Assembly: GCA_964624235.1 (NCBI GenBank)
Contig: CAZUXY010000045.1
Span: 1-41,317, forward strand
From: CAZUXY01 sp964624235
GTDB taxonomy: Bacteria; Spirochaetota; UBA4802; UBA5368
DNA length: 41,317 bases
Reading direction: 5' to 3'
Shown: piece after piece, positions 33,821 to 41,317 of the stretch
How positions within the stretch are numbered: position 1 is the stretch's first letter
Layout: every line of letters starts with the position of its first letter
The notes under the pieces: model-generated
Told to the model about the DNA's origin: nothing
Databases searched by the model: none
Seen by the model: the letters and a program-made list of their open reading frames with translations, nothing else
Made by a program: the position numbers and the translations under genes

Positions 33821-36661
33821 ATGGGAAGCGGAATGCCTGCATTCGATACTATAGTTTTACCCTTTTCTGAACCTGATGCGATTATGCGTTCCGATTGCGT
33901 AATCATGGGCAGAGAGGGGCTCCTCACACGGTTCAGGGACCTTGCGATACCCGTGGACGGCCGTTTTGCGCTGAAAAACGAGGCCTGCGCGCTTCAGCTC
34001 GCCCATGCCAACAACAAGCTCCTGTCCCTTTCGAACTCCCGCACCAGGATACTGGCCCACCAGGTGGAAAGCACCCATCGGATAGTCAATTCGCTCAATC
34101 ACCGTTATATGCTGGCTGACGAAGTCGGCCTCGGCAAGACCGTTGAGGCGGGACTGGTCATCAAGGAACTTATCTATCGTTATGATTATGAGCGCATACT
34201 CATAGTCGCGCCGGCCTCCCTGCTCATCCAGTGGCAGCAGGAGATGGAGAGCAAGTTCAACGAACGTTTCGTCATCGTGGACCGCAGGTGCCTGTGCGGC
34301 ACTCGTAGCGCCGGGGAAAGGGGAACCAACCCGTGGAAGAAACACCGGCGGGTGATATGTTCACTCGACTTCATAAAAAACCGGGGCTTTTACACGGACC
34401 TGAAAAAAGCGCGCTGGGACGCGGTGATTATCGATGAGGCCCACCGGCTGCGCAGGGACTCGATGAAGAGCACCCTCGCGTATAACGTGGCCGAGATACT
34501 GGCTGAAACGACAAAAGCGCTGCTGCTCCTGACCGCGACACCGTTCAGGGGCAGACTGGAAGAGCTTTATTATCTGGTGAGGCTTGTAGACAGGAACCTT
34601 CTGGGGCCGTTTCAGAGTTTCTACAACGATTTCTGTCTGGAATCCTCTGACCTGGCGCCGCTGAGATCGAGTGTTTCACAGGTGCTGATTAGGAGGACCA
34701 AGAAGGAGGTGGGAGGGTTCACCCGGCGTTATGCCGGCACCGTAAGGTTCGAACTCTATCCCGAGGAACGGGAACTGTATGATGCCACTACCCGCTACGT
34801 GGTCGAGGAATTCAACCGCTCCCAGCAGACCGAAAACCGCGCCGTGGGATTCGTAATGACGGTTTTCCAGAAACTGCTGGACTCTTCTTCCTTCGCCCTG
34901 GAGACGGCGCTGTGCAACCGCAGAAAAAACCTAAATATCAGGCTGGAAAAGGGCGCCGTGTGCGAACAGGAGGGTGAATTGTGGGAGGCGGGGGAGGCAC
35001 CCGCCTGCGGCACCGACGATATTGAAGACGCCTGCGGCGTTGTTTCATGCGCGGGAGGGAAAAATACCGCAGAACTGGAAGCCGAGATCGCGACCATAAA
35101 GCACCTTATAGAACTGGCGGGAAAAATCACACGGAATAAAAAAGGTGAAAAACTCAGGATGCTGTTGAAAAAACTCAAGAGAGAGGGGAACAGTAAATTC
35201 CTGGTCTTTACGCAGTTTAAAACCACCCAGACATACCTTACCGGCCTGCTTGGAGACTTCAAGGTCGAGGTTTTCAACGGTTCGATGGACAAGGAACAGA
35301 AAGAGAAGTCCATCATGATGTTCAGGGAGGAGGCTGAGATCCTCATCAGCACCGAGGCCGGCGGCGAGGGGCGCAATCTACAGTTCTGCAATATTCTCAT
35401 CAACTACGATCTCCCCTGGTCGCCGCTGAAGATAGAACAGCGGATCGGCAGGGTCCACCGGTTCGGGCAGCCCAGTGATGTGTTCATCTACAACTTCTCC
35501 ACCAAGAACACCGTGGCCGAAAGAGTGCTTGAGGTGCTGACGCATAAACTCAGGCTTTTCGAGGAGTCCATCGGTGTTCCCGACGTCATGCTGGGCCAGG
35601 TGGAGGATGAGGTGAATCTTACCTCGCTTTTCATGGAGATGGCAGTCGGCAGGCAATCGAAAAGGTCCGTGATGATGCGGCTGGACCAGGATATCGAAAA
35701 AGCGCGGCGGAGTTATGAGAAACTCAACGAACTGACGGTCACACAAAGGATCGATTTCAACTATGACGAATATTACAGAATCACCCTCAGGGAGCGGGAA
35801 TTCACTAATCGCCGGATAGAATTGTTCATAAACCGCCTCAGACATGAAGACGACACGGTGAAAAACCTGCTGAATGACAGGGACCCCGAAACAGGGTTTT
35901 ATCGTATAAACCACTTTGGGGGGATCGGCCCCTCCACCGGTACTTATGGGACATTCGACAGCGCGCGTGCGCTGGAAAATGAAAGTATCGACTTTCTGGC
36001 TTTCGGCCATCCGCTGGTCGACCACCTGTTCGAATACTGCAGGGGTGACGGGTTCGGCGGGCTGACGGGCATGAGGAAGATCGAATACAGAAGGCCTTTT
36101 ACCGGGGTGGTCTTTAATTTTCTGGTAGTATTCACGGCGGGAGGGTCGAGCGTCAGCGAACTGATTCCCGTGGTTCTGGACCCGCGGGAAACTGCCGGCA
36201 TAGACACGCTGGAGGAGATCGAGAGGTGCTGCGTGCTGCAGGAAGGCCTGCCGCACAGCCCCACGGACAGGCAACTGCGCCTGATCCGGGCGATCCAGAG
36301 GAGGGCGGACGACCTGTTCTCCCGGGCTGAAATGAAGATTCTCGAAAAGGTGCGCCGTAAGGTGAGCGAGCAGGAGGATTCCATGAGGATTGCCGTAGAT
36401 CCTGAAATGGAAAAAATCACATTATCTTTCGGGAAAAAACTCAAGGAACTGGGCGAGCAGCTTGAGCGCCAGGAATGCCAGAGCAAGTGGTTCGGGAAGA
36501 ACATGAAAAGCGCCATCAGTAAAACCAGAAACGAAATGGCGCATGTCGAGAGAGAACGGGAACTGCTGCTCGCGTCATACGGAAGGCGTAAAAGCATTAC
36601 CACGGTGATTACATTTCTGACCGCGGGAATACTAATCGCCGGTCCTTCGAGCGGCGATTAG
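33821..36661 (+). CDS. RapA-type SNF2-family helicase/ATPase
   Basis: A 946-residue SNF2-family ATPase, probably a nucleic-acid translocase. Motif I is LADEVGLGKTVEAG (about residues 98-111), motif II DEAH (about 205-208), motif III LLTATPFRG (about 237-245), and the second lobe shows FLVFTQFK, STEAGGEGRNLQF (about 511) and QRIGRVHRFGQ (about 541). The phrase ADEVGLGKT and the preceding HQVESTHRIVN are typical of the RapA/HepA clade, which recycles RNA polymerase in E. coli. Between the lobes (about 370-415) lies an insert with clustered cysteines (AVCEQEG, ACGTDDIEDACGVVSC). The C-terminal 300 residues form coiled coils and end hydrophobic. It has AGAGGAACATAC before the ATG and no methylase or nuclease partner, so a defence role is unsupported. 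Confidence 0.88.
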   Translation: MGSGMPAFDTIVLPFSEPDAIMRSDCVIMGREGLLTRFRDLAIPVDGRFALKNEACALQLAHANNKLLSLSNSRTRILAHQVESTHRIVNSLNHRYMLADEVGLGKTVEAGLVIKELIYRYDYERILIVAPASLLIQWQQEMESKFNERFVIVDRRCLCGTRSAGERGTNPWKKHRRVICSLDFIKNRGFYTDLKKARWDAVIIDEAHRLRRDSMKSTLAYNVAEILAETTKALLLLTATPFRGRLEELYYLVRLVDRNLLGPFQSFYNDFCLESSDLAPLRSSVSQVLIRRTKKEVGGFTRRYAGTVRFELYPEERELYDATTRYVVEEFNRSQQTENRAVGFVMTVFQKLLDSSSFALETALCNRRKNLNIRLEKGAVCEQEGELWEAGEAPACGTDDIEDACGVVSCAGGKNTAELEAEIATIKHLIELAGKITRNKKGEKLRMLLKKLKREGNSKFLVFTQFKTTQTYLTGLLGDFKVEVFNGSMDKEQKEKSIMMFREEAEILISTEAGGEGRNLQFCNILINYDLPWSPLKIEQRIGRVHRFGQPSDVFIYNFSTKNTVAERVLEVLTHKLRLFEESIGVPDVMLGQVEDEVNLTSLFMEMAVGRQSKRSVMMRLDQDIEKARRSYEKLNELTVTQRIDFNYDEYYRITLREREFTNRRIELFINRLRHEDDTVKNLLNDRDPETGFYRINHFGGIGPSTGTYGTFDSARALENESIDFLAFGHPLVDHLFEYCRGDGFGGLTGMRKIEYRRPFTGVVFNFLVVFTAGGSSVSELIPVVLDPRETAGIDTLEEIERCCVLQEGLPHSPTDRQLRLIRAIQRRADDLFSRAEMKILEKVRRKVSEQEDSMRIAVDPEMEKITLSFGKKLKELGEQLERQECQSKWFGKNMKSAISKTRNEMAHVERERELLLASYGRRKSITTVITFLTAGILIAGPSSGD

Positions 36662-36969
36662 ATCATGCTTTTTATTCTGGCCGCACTGGTGTTATCGAGG
36701 TGCAGGAATTCTATCCCCATTCCCGCTCTCTGTTCCGGTGTGTCGCTTTCCCTTTTCCACATCACCACTCCCTTGAGCCTGATTGGGTCCTCGCCGGGGA
36801 TAAAAAAGGAAAGTTCTACCTCTGAACCGCTTTCCAGTGGTTCCGGAGTGGTGATGAATATTCCCCCGTTGCTCAGATCTGAAGACCTGCTCAGGGTCAT
36901 GCGATCCTGGCTGTACACTTCTGATTTAATGCTTTTTCTCACTCTTTCATGTTTTCTCTTTTCTATCAT
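36658..36969 (-). CDS. PilZ-domain protein (c-di-GMP receptor candidate)
   Basis: A 103-residue single PilZ domain. RKHERVRKS near the N terminus supplies the RxxxR motif and SDLSNGGIFI the (D/N)xSxxG motif, the two parts that bind c-di-GMP. The remaining strands (VELSFFIPGEDPIRLKGVVM, GMGIEFLHLD) fit the barrel. It should act as a small effector of c-di-GMP signalling in motility or envelope processes. The ATG at 36969 is chosen for the GAGGAG site just upstream; a frame reaching 37068 is not supported. Its stop overlaps the stop of the helicase gene by four bases. Confidence 0.9.
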   Translation of the reverse strand: MIEKRKHERVRKSIKSEVYSQDRMTLSRSSDLSNGGIFITTPEPLESGSEVELSFFIPGEDPIRLKGVVMWKRESDTPEQRAGMGIEFLHLDNTSAARIKSMI

Positions 36970-37135
36970 TATACTCCTCATATGTTTCTGAAAAGATCGT
37001 CTTACGCCGGAACCCGGTATTCTAAAATACCGGCACGATGAGTATATACCAATTGACAAATAATACAATTATTTTTTTAATACGACCTGCGATCTTCAGA
37101 TGGTTTCCCCGGGCGGATTTTCTATTAAAATATAA

Positions 37136-37164
37136 TTGAGTGGTTCCGCGGCAATGTATATTAT
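37136..37164 (+). promoter_or_regulatory. Probable promoter of the LON-domain operon
   Basis: TTGAGT (37136-37141) and TATTAT (37159-37164) are 17 bases apart, 46 bases before the ATG at 37210. A second possibility is TTGACA at 37053-37058 with TTAATA at 37077-37082 (18-base spacer). Confidence 0.45.
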
Positions 37165-37209
37165 TATATCAAGGGTGTACTTCTGATCCGCCCGCGATAC
37201 GGAAAAACA

Positions 37210-37818
37210 ATGGATTCTGAAAAACTACCGATAGCGCATCTTTATAAAAAAGTCCTGTTCCCCTTCTGCAATCTCTCAATAAAGTCGGGGTTGAATATTT
37301 TTTCAGACCTTAAATCGGGGGACAAAATGCTTGCGTTTCCGGTGAGGAGCATCTGGGATATCATTTTCTCACGCAACAGGATCGCTACGCTTTCCGAGGT
37401 CGTGGAGGTATCGAAAGAAAACAAAATCTCCACCATCCACCTGAAAGGACTCAAGAGAATCAAGCTGAAGAAAATAGTAAGGTTCTTCCATGGCATGTAC
37501 GAACCGGTAAGCGAAGGAAAGATACAGGGGAACGAGAAGCTGCGGGAAGAGCTCAGAAAAAAATCCCAGGAGATGGTTTTTCTCATCAATGTTGAAGAAT
37601 CCGACAAGCTGATTCATCTGCTGAATTTCCTTGTTGACCTCTATCAGCTTACTGATTTTATCTCAAATTATTTCGTGCTGAAATTCCCCAAACGGTTCCA
37701 CATATACAATAAAATCGACGTTGTCGATCGTGCCGGATTCCTGATATCGGTGCTGGACGATATGATTGCCGAAATCAAACAAAAGAGGGATATCGCTCAA
37801 AATGAAAAAGAGCCTTAG
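37210..37818 (+). CDS. Stand-alone LON substrate-binding domain protein
   Basis: A 202-residue protein resembling the N-terminal domain of Lon protease without its ATPase and protease parts. LPIAHLYKKVLFPFCNLSIK matches the LPLxPLRxxVLFPGxxxPL opening. KMLAFPVRSIWDI then RIATLSEVVEV and the STIHLKGLKRIKLKKIV strand follow the PUA-like fold. The C-terminal helices end KIDVVDRAGFLISVLDDMI, as in Lon's helix bundle. Its role is unknown; it may bind unfolded segments or partners. The ATG has a weak site (ACGGAAAAACA). It overlaps the next gene by 17 bases. Confidence 0.75.
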   Translation: MDSEKLPIAHLYKKVLFPFCNLSIKSGLNIFSDLKSGDKMLAFPVRSIWDIIFSRNRIATLSEVVEVSKENKISTIHLKGLKRIKLKKIVRFFHGMYEPVSEGKIQGNEKLREELRKKSQEMVFLINVEESDKLIHLLNFLVDLYQLTDFISNYFVLKFPKRFHIYNKIDVVDRAGFLISVLDDMIAEIKQKRDIAQNEKEP

Positions 37819-38266
37819 TAACGACAATGTTTTTTATACAATAGCATGGTCGAAGCTGTACCACTACGACAAACACGAGGCCGGAAGGGTGTTGCCGGAG
37901 CTGGCGGGAATCATCTGCCTGGTGGAAGAACTGCCCCGCGGCGATCCCGCTTTCCTGATATTTTACGGTTGCTGGCGTGAAGGCCTGAGAATGGGGCTCA
38001 AGAATTTCATGGACCCCGATTTCACCAAATACCCCGAATTGCTGAAGGACCTTCTGGGAAAGAAGGTACGCTACAAATACACCGTGGTCGACAGCAATCC
38101 CACCGATATGCAGGACATTCTGTTCTGGCTGATACAGAATTATACACCGCTGCTGAATAACCCCGTAGACTTCAAGGATTCCGGCAGATATGAAAACATT
38201 TTCGTGAAAGAGACGCAACTGCGGGATGATGAGGTGGTTGAGAGACTGCCCCGGACGGGTCTGTAG
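37802..38266 (+). CDS. Unknown protein coupled to the LON-domain gene
   Basis: A 154-residue soluble protein I do not recognise. It begins MKKSLSNDNVFYTIAWSKLY and has a mixed helix-strand composition with no signal peptide or membrane segment. Features include IICLVEELPRGDPAFLIFYG and VRYKYTVVDSNPTDMQDILF. The ATG at 37802 lies within the end of the LON-domain gene (17-base overlap), with AGAGGG about 12 bases before it, so the two are probably made together. An earlier TTG at 37766 is less likely. Confidence 0.7.
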   Translation: MKKSLSNDNVFYTIAWSKLYHYDKHEAGRVLPELAGIICLVEELPRGDPAFLIFYGCWREGLRMGLKNFMDPDFTKYPELLKDLLGKKVRYKYTVVDSNPTDMQDILFWLIQNYTPLLNNPVDFKDSGRYENIFVKETQLRDDEVVERLPRTGL

Positions 38267-38319
38267 CACAGGATAACTTCACACCGGCATACTCAGGAGC
38301 CATAAGGGGATTTGCTGTT

Positions 38320-38967
38320 TCAGACGAGTTCAGCCATTCTGAGATCTTCAGCTTTGAAGATGTGTCCCACATCCTGCTTGAGGGAGATGAATTCCAGGAC
38401 ATATTTAAGGCGGCAGGCCGCGTCCAGCGGTGAAGCGGTCTTGTTGTCGGTGCGGGGTGAATACTGCTGTATCCTCTTGACGTTTATGGTTCTCCTGTCG
38501 GGGTCCTTTTCGAAAATGTCCTTCTTGAAGAGCACGAAGGTTTCATAGATCGACTTGATGATGTCTTCGGAATGAATCATGTTCGCCAGGTAGAGGTTGG
38601 TGTCGGCGTCGTGGATATTACGCGTGAAATACTTCAGAAGTTTCAGTACGATTTCAGGGTACAGGTGTATATTGATGAGTTCCACCACCCTCTTTTCCAG
38701 TTCGCGGTCGGCCATTCGCTTGGTGGGATACGCCATATGCAGTATTTCGGGAATTCCCGTCTGAGACCTGAAATGGATCAGATCCAGGAACCGATCCAGG
38801 GAATCTTTCCGCATTATATCGGTGTTCTTGAATGCGTCTTCCAGGAGTGTTTCAGCCACCTGTTCCAGGTCCCGGTCTTTCAGGAGGGATTCCAGGTCAA
38901 GGGCGATGCTGTCTTCAATCTCCGGCAATGAGACCGGGGTGTTTTTCATCTGTTCCATATCATCCAT
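38320..38967 (-). CDS. Unknown helical cytoplasmic protein
   Basis: A 215-residue, mostly alpha-helical soluble protein without a family I recognise. It starts MDDMEQMKNTPVSLPEIEDS and contains LESLLKDRDLEQVAETLLED, KRVVELINIHLYPEIVLKLL and ETFVLFKKDIFEKDPDRRTI. The ATG at 38967 is chosen for the GGAG eight bases upstream; a TTG at 38988 would add seven residues. It lies 26 bases after the second TPR/membrane gene and is the last gene of the yidD operon. Its stop faces the gene ending at 38266. Confidence 0.7.
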   Translation of the reverse strand: MDDMEQMKNTPVSLPEIEDSIALDLESLLKDRDLEQVAETLLEDAFKNTDIMRKDSLDRFLDLIHFRSQTGIPEILHMAYPTKRMADRELEKRVVELINIHLYPEIVLKLLKYFTRNIHDADTNLYLANMIHSEDIIKSIYETFVLFKKDIFEKDPDRRTINVKRIQQYSPRTDNKTASPLDAACRLKYVLEFISLKQDVGHIFKAEDLRMAELV

Positions 38968-38993
38968 GAAGGCATCTCCGGTATGCAAAGGTA

Positions 38994-39848
38994 CTAAAAA
39001 TGGGTACGTGCCGACAAGCGTACGTTCCGGTAAAATCCTTCCCTGCTGTTATACTCATAGACATTCCTTACCGCCGAATAAAGTGAATACTGGTAAAAGG
39101 TCAGGCCAGTGAGGCCGAAAAAAATCATCCTGAAATCATTATCGTCCCTGAACCCGTCATAAGTTAGGTAAATCAGCGCGGCATTGGTAATGAGAGTTAA
39201 AAAACCGGTTGCGTACTTCCCCGTGTAAAAATGACCGAATCCGGGAAGCACGAGCGACCCGGTTATCGCCAGTGCCAGGCTTTTTTCTGGCCTGTTGACC
39301 TGCTCATCGATAAGACGCTGAAGCGCCTGTACCTGCGCGAGGTATCTGCCGTCGGGATAGCGTTCGCCGTGCCGTTTCAACTCGGTGCGGGACGTCTCCA
39401 GATCGTACTGCAATGCCAGTGTGTAACAGGTGTCGATCGATACTTCCTCGGCGAACCTGCCCTTCGGGTAGAGATAGTCGTATTCCTGATATGTCCTTTG
39501 GGCGAAAAGCGGGGATCCCATCATGAAACGCATGTAGCCGATGCTGAGCAGGGACCACTCGCCCTCTTCCGTGTTTCTGAATCGCTCATGGCATTTCGCC
39601 ATGGCGGCGATACCCTCGTAATAGTTTCCGCCCCGGTAATATGCCTCTCCCATAAGGTGCAGGCTGCGGGGAAAAAGTCCGCCGTCGGGATAACAGTACT
39701 GATATCTCATGCATTCGGTTATGGCGCTGTAATACTCCCGCCGGTCGATGTGTGACCTCGCCAGGGAAAGTAATTCGGCCCCTGTTGCGGAAACTATTTC
39801 CGGACTGAGCAGCATACAGCCCCAGAGCAGTACAGGCAGTAATCTCAT
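38994..39848 (-). CDS. TPR plus membrane-hairpin protein, second copy
   Basis: A 284-residue protein with a signal peptide (MRLLPVLLWGCMLLSPEIVS). TPR-like helices follow (about residues 25-175: RREYYSAITECMRYQYCYPD, LHLMGEAYYRGGNYYEGIAA). A C-terminal membrane region comes last (about 195-260: SLVLPGFGHFYTGKYATGFL and two or three hydrophobic helices). The PGxGxxYxGKYxxG motif recalls TM2/DUF5683-type domains. It is a distant paralogue of the upstream gene, which it overlaps by four bases. Probably an envelope protein; function unknown. Confidence 0.75.
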   Translation of the reverse strand: MRLLPVLLWGCMLLSPEIVSATGAELLSLARSHIDRREYYSAITECMRYQYCYPDGGLFPRSLHLMGEAYYRGGNYYEGIAAMAKCHERFRNTEEGEWSLLSIGYMRFMMGSPLFAQRTYQEYDYLYPKGRFAEEVSIDTCYTLALQYDLETSRTELKRHGERYPDGRYLAQVQALQRLIDEQVNRPEKSLALAITGSLVLPGFGHFYTGKYATGFLTLITNAALIYLTYDGFRDDNDFRMIFFGLTGLTFYQYSLYSAVRNVYEYNSREGFYRNVRLSARTHF

Positions 39849-40771
39849 TTCAGGAGTGCGCCCCTGTCCAGGTATTTTTCAGGATCGTAGGGAGGGATGT
39901 GCTTCTGCCGAAAGGCCCTGTAGAAATCACCGTGAGCCGTGATATTGCTGCGCGCCGCGGCGTTGTAGGCCCCATAGATGGTCCCGCCGTAAGTAAGGGC
40001 GCATACGAAGAGCAGGGGGTATCCCAGTTCCTCTTTGCCGGAGGAGAAACTCTGATAACTTCCCAGGGCCAGTGCGGCCACTGCAAGAAAACTTATCAGA
40101 CCGTCCCGGTACCTGCCCGCATAAGCCTGCCCTGTTCCCGGAACCACCGCCGACAGCGCCATTGAAAAGGCGACGGATTTAAGGTGGATCTCCCGATATC
40201 GTTCCAGATCTTTGCACAGGGCCTTTGCGGCGTGGTCCCGGCTCCCGGCGGGGAAATAGTGCTCTGCGCTTTTCAATGCCGCGGGATAATCGGCGGAGTA
40301 TACCATAAGATCGATCTTTCTGATGCCCAGCTCGCGGCGCTCCTGAACATTTATCAGGCCCGGTTCGACTTCCTCCAGTGTTTTCAGCGCACTGCGGGTA
40401 TCGCCCAGAAAGCGGTGGCCGGCCGATGCCAGCAGGGACATTCTGAAAGCCGGTTGACGTTCCTCCCGGTAATGAACAACGACAGACCTGTACTGGCGCC
40501 CCAGGAAATAATTCAATTCTATGAAATAAAGGTAATCCGCGCGCCTGCCGACCCTGGGTGAATATTCGAGCAGCCGGCGTGTTTCGGCCGCGCAGCTGAA
40601 ATGTTCTTTTTCGCTGTAAAGACGGTCGATGAACCGTTTTTGCCTTACGGTAAAATCTTCCGTTGTTGCCCTGTCCTCACCACGGGCAGGGTGAAAGGCG
40701 CACAATACGAACAGGACCGATGCTGCCGCAGCACTAATGGACCACTGTCCCTTTCGGTTGATGACCGGCAT
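39845..40771 (-). CDS. TPR plus membrane-hairpin protein, first copy
   Basis: A 308-residue protein with a signal peptide or N-terminal anchor (about residues 11-30, SISAAAASVLFVLCAFHPAR). A helical TPR-like region follows (about 40-190: KRFIDRLYSEKEHFSCAAET, HRFLGDTRSALKTLEEVEPG). A C-terminal membrane part (about 205-270) opens with SAVVPGTGQAYAGRYRDGLI, the same PGxGxxYxGxYxxG motif as in the next gene. Order and overall layout match that gene, so the pair arose by duplication. It starts seven bases after yidD and overlaps the next gene by four bases. Function unknown; membrane assembly is suggested by the yidD neighbour. Confidence 0.75.
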   Translation of the reverse strand: MPVINRKGQWSISAAAASVLFVLCAFHPARGEDRATTEDFTVRQKRFIDRLYSEKEHFSCAAETRRLLEYSPRVGRRADYLYFIELNYFLGRQYRSVVVHYREERQPAFRMSLLASAGHRFLGDTRSALKTLEEVEPGLINVQERRELGIRKIDLMVYSADYPAALKSAEHYFPAGSRDHAAKALCKDLERYREIHLKSVAFSMALSAVVPGTGQAYAGRYRDGLISFLAVAALALGSYQSFSSGKEELGYPLLFVCALTYGGTIYGAYNAAARSNITAHGDFYRAFRQKHIPPYDPEKYLDRGALLK

Positions 40772-40778
40772 GGCGGAT

Positions 40779-41183
40779 TTATCTGAGCTCGAAAATGGAA
40801 TCGGGACAAGGGTCCCTGCCGGGAGGATTATACGGGTTGCAACGGATAATCCGTTCCCCTGCCAGGAAAAGACCCATAATCATGCCGTGTTTTTCGATGG
40901 CATGCCGTCCGTAGGCACTGCATACCGGTTCAAAGCGGCAGTTCGGACCGTCCTGCGGAGAGATTACCACCTGAAAAAACCTGATTATGAAATACGCTCC
41001 TCCCTGCGGGCCGTTGTATACCTTTCGTACTCTTTTTGACGGAACGTATTCAGGGGCCAGGTTTTCATCGGCAATCCGGACTTCGGCATTCCAGGGGATA
41101 AACCGCTTTTCGGCATTCAGGCCGGTGATTGCAACGGTTTGAATCGCCGCCGTAATTGCCGTTGTGAGGATCAGGTTCTTCAT
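40779..41183 (-). CDS. yidD: YidD-family membrane insertion factor with signal sequence
   Basis: A 134-residue YidD protein. The conserved core is at about residues 64-125: GGAYFIIRFFQVVISPQDGP, then NCRFEPVCSAYGRHAIEKHG and ERIIRCNPYNPPGRDPCP, with the three family cysteines. YidD helps YidC insert membrane proteins. Standard YidD is about 70-90 residues and starts at the IRFYQ-like helix; here about 60 extra N-terminal residues begin with a hydrophobic signal-like segment (MKNLILTTAITAAIQTVAIT). Its location may therefore be periplasmic or anchored differently. rpmH, rnpA and yidC, the usual neighbours, are absent. It heads the run yidD, two TPR/membrane genes, one unknown. Confidence 0.88.
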   Translation of the reverse strand: MKNLILTTAITAAIQTVAITGLNAEKRFIPWNAEVRIADENLAPEYVPSKRVRKVYNGPQGGAYFIIRFFQVVISPQDGPNCRFEPVCSAYGRHAIEKHGMIMGLFLAGERIIRCNPYNPPGRDPCPDSIFELR

Positions 41184-41225
41184 GCCGTAATTGCCGGGTT
41201 TCAGTTTCGGTCTGTCGCGCCCAGT

Positions 41226-41317
41226 TCAGCGGAAGTACATTTTCTGTTCACCCACCGTGGCGGATACGAAACGGCCGTAATTATGCCCCGGCCAGATTAC
41301 GGTGGAATCGGGCAGCG
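41226..41317 (-). CDS. C-terminal end of an MBL-fold hydrolase (partial)
   Basis: The last 30 codons of a minus-strand gene whose start lies beyond the window. The readable end LPDSTVIWPGHNYGRFVSAT is the C-terminal motif of glyoxalase II/persulfide dioxygenase-type metallo-beta-lactamases (LPDxTxVxPGHxYG), with the histidine that completes the metal site. The TGA is at 41226-41228. Its end is 42 bases before yidD, so it could be the first known gene of that operon. Whether it is a hydroxyacylglutathione hydrolase or a persulfide dioxygenase cannot be told. Confidence 0.75.
   Translation of the reverse strand, partial: LPDSTVIWPGHNYGRFVSATVGEQKMYFR

Noticed and set aside
33821..36661. Idea of an anti-phage island around the SNF2 helicase
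   Set aside because: No methylase, nuclease, DUF1998 or other DISARM-like partners; the helicase is flanked by housekeeping or signalling genes.
1..41317. CRISPR arrays, insertion sequences, prophage, tRNA or rRNA genes
   Set aside because: No regularly spaced repeats, transposase, integrase, structural phage gene or tRNA-like cloverleaf was seen by eye.

Overview
The window looks like a piece of chromosome from an anaerobic or microaerophilic spirochaete of moderate GC content. The strongest lineage evidence is the hook protein FlgE. Its residues K166, C179 and N180 have the spacing of the Lys-Cys-Asn residues that form the lysinoalanine cross-link in spirochaete hooks (Treponema denticola K165/C178/N179). 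Several other genes fit this: a large TPR membrane protein shaped like the spirochaetal flagellar-collar protein FlcA, a PilZ protein and a GGDEF-derived protein. No phage, transposon, CRISPR, tRNA or rRNA was found. It reads as ordinary chromosome carrying several little-studied gene sets.

Layout. 1-779: no convincing gene, one perfect GC-rich hairpin. 780-4334: hook operon fliK-flgD-flgE, closed by a terminator. 4506-7049: membrane-GAF-SpoIIE phosphatase-TPR regulator. 7128-10100 (minus): sulfur-relay and redox cassette DsrE2-TusA-DsrM-like-DsrK-like behind a palindromic promoter. 10554-14542 (minus): YgaP-like DUF2892 protein, radical SAM protein, NfeD plus stomatin pair, tRNA-dihydrouridine synthase. 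14716-15625: LEA-type lipoprotein and a two-TM protein. 15622-16434 (minus): ZIP metal transporter. 16690-17067: small unknown protein behind a structured leader. 17130-18799 (minus): a two-gene SufC-SufB/D (SMS-like) Fe-S assembly system. 18918-21419 (minus): large helical protein with a degenerate GGDEF domain. 21631-23141: cyclic-nucleotide-binding domain protein and thioredoxin reductase. 23149-27779 (minus): N-formylglutamate amidohydrolase-like protein followed by a 1271-residue secreted aromatic-repeat protein. 27947-29120: Lrp/AsnC regulator and endonuclease III-like glycosylase. 29194-29358: a 54-residue protein with a well-formed promoter. 29371-30117 (minus): secreted protein with two CBM48-like domains. 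30481-33600: the FlcA-like TPR protein. 33821-36661: RapA/SNF2-type helicase. 36658-36969 (minus): PilZ protein. 37210-38266: stand-alone LON-domain protein and an overlapping unknown. 38320-41317 (minus): MBL hydrolase end, secreted-type YidD, two TPR/membrane paralogues and an unknown protein.

How the genes may work together. The hook genes, the candidate collar protein, PilZ, the degenerate GGDEF protein and the SpoIIE regulator suggest a motility and signalling theme. The DsrE2-TusA-DsrMK cassette, the nearby DUF2892 protein, thioredoxin reductase and the minimal Fe-S system suggest a thiol, persulfide and Fe-S theme. The least described elements are the 1271-residue repeat protein, the yidD operon with paired TPR/membrane genes, and the sulfur cassette without a local DsrAB. 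All functional links between operons are inference from position and family.
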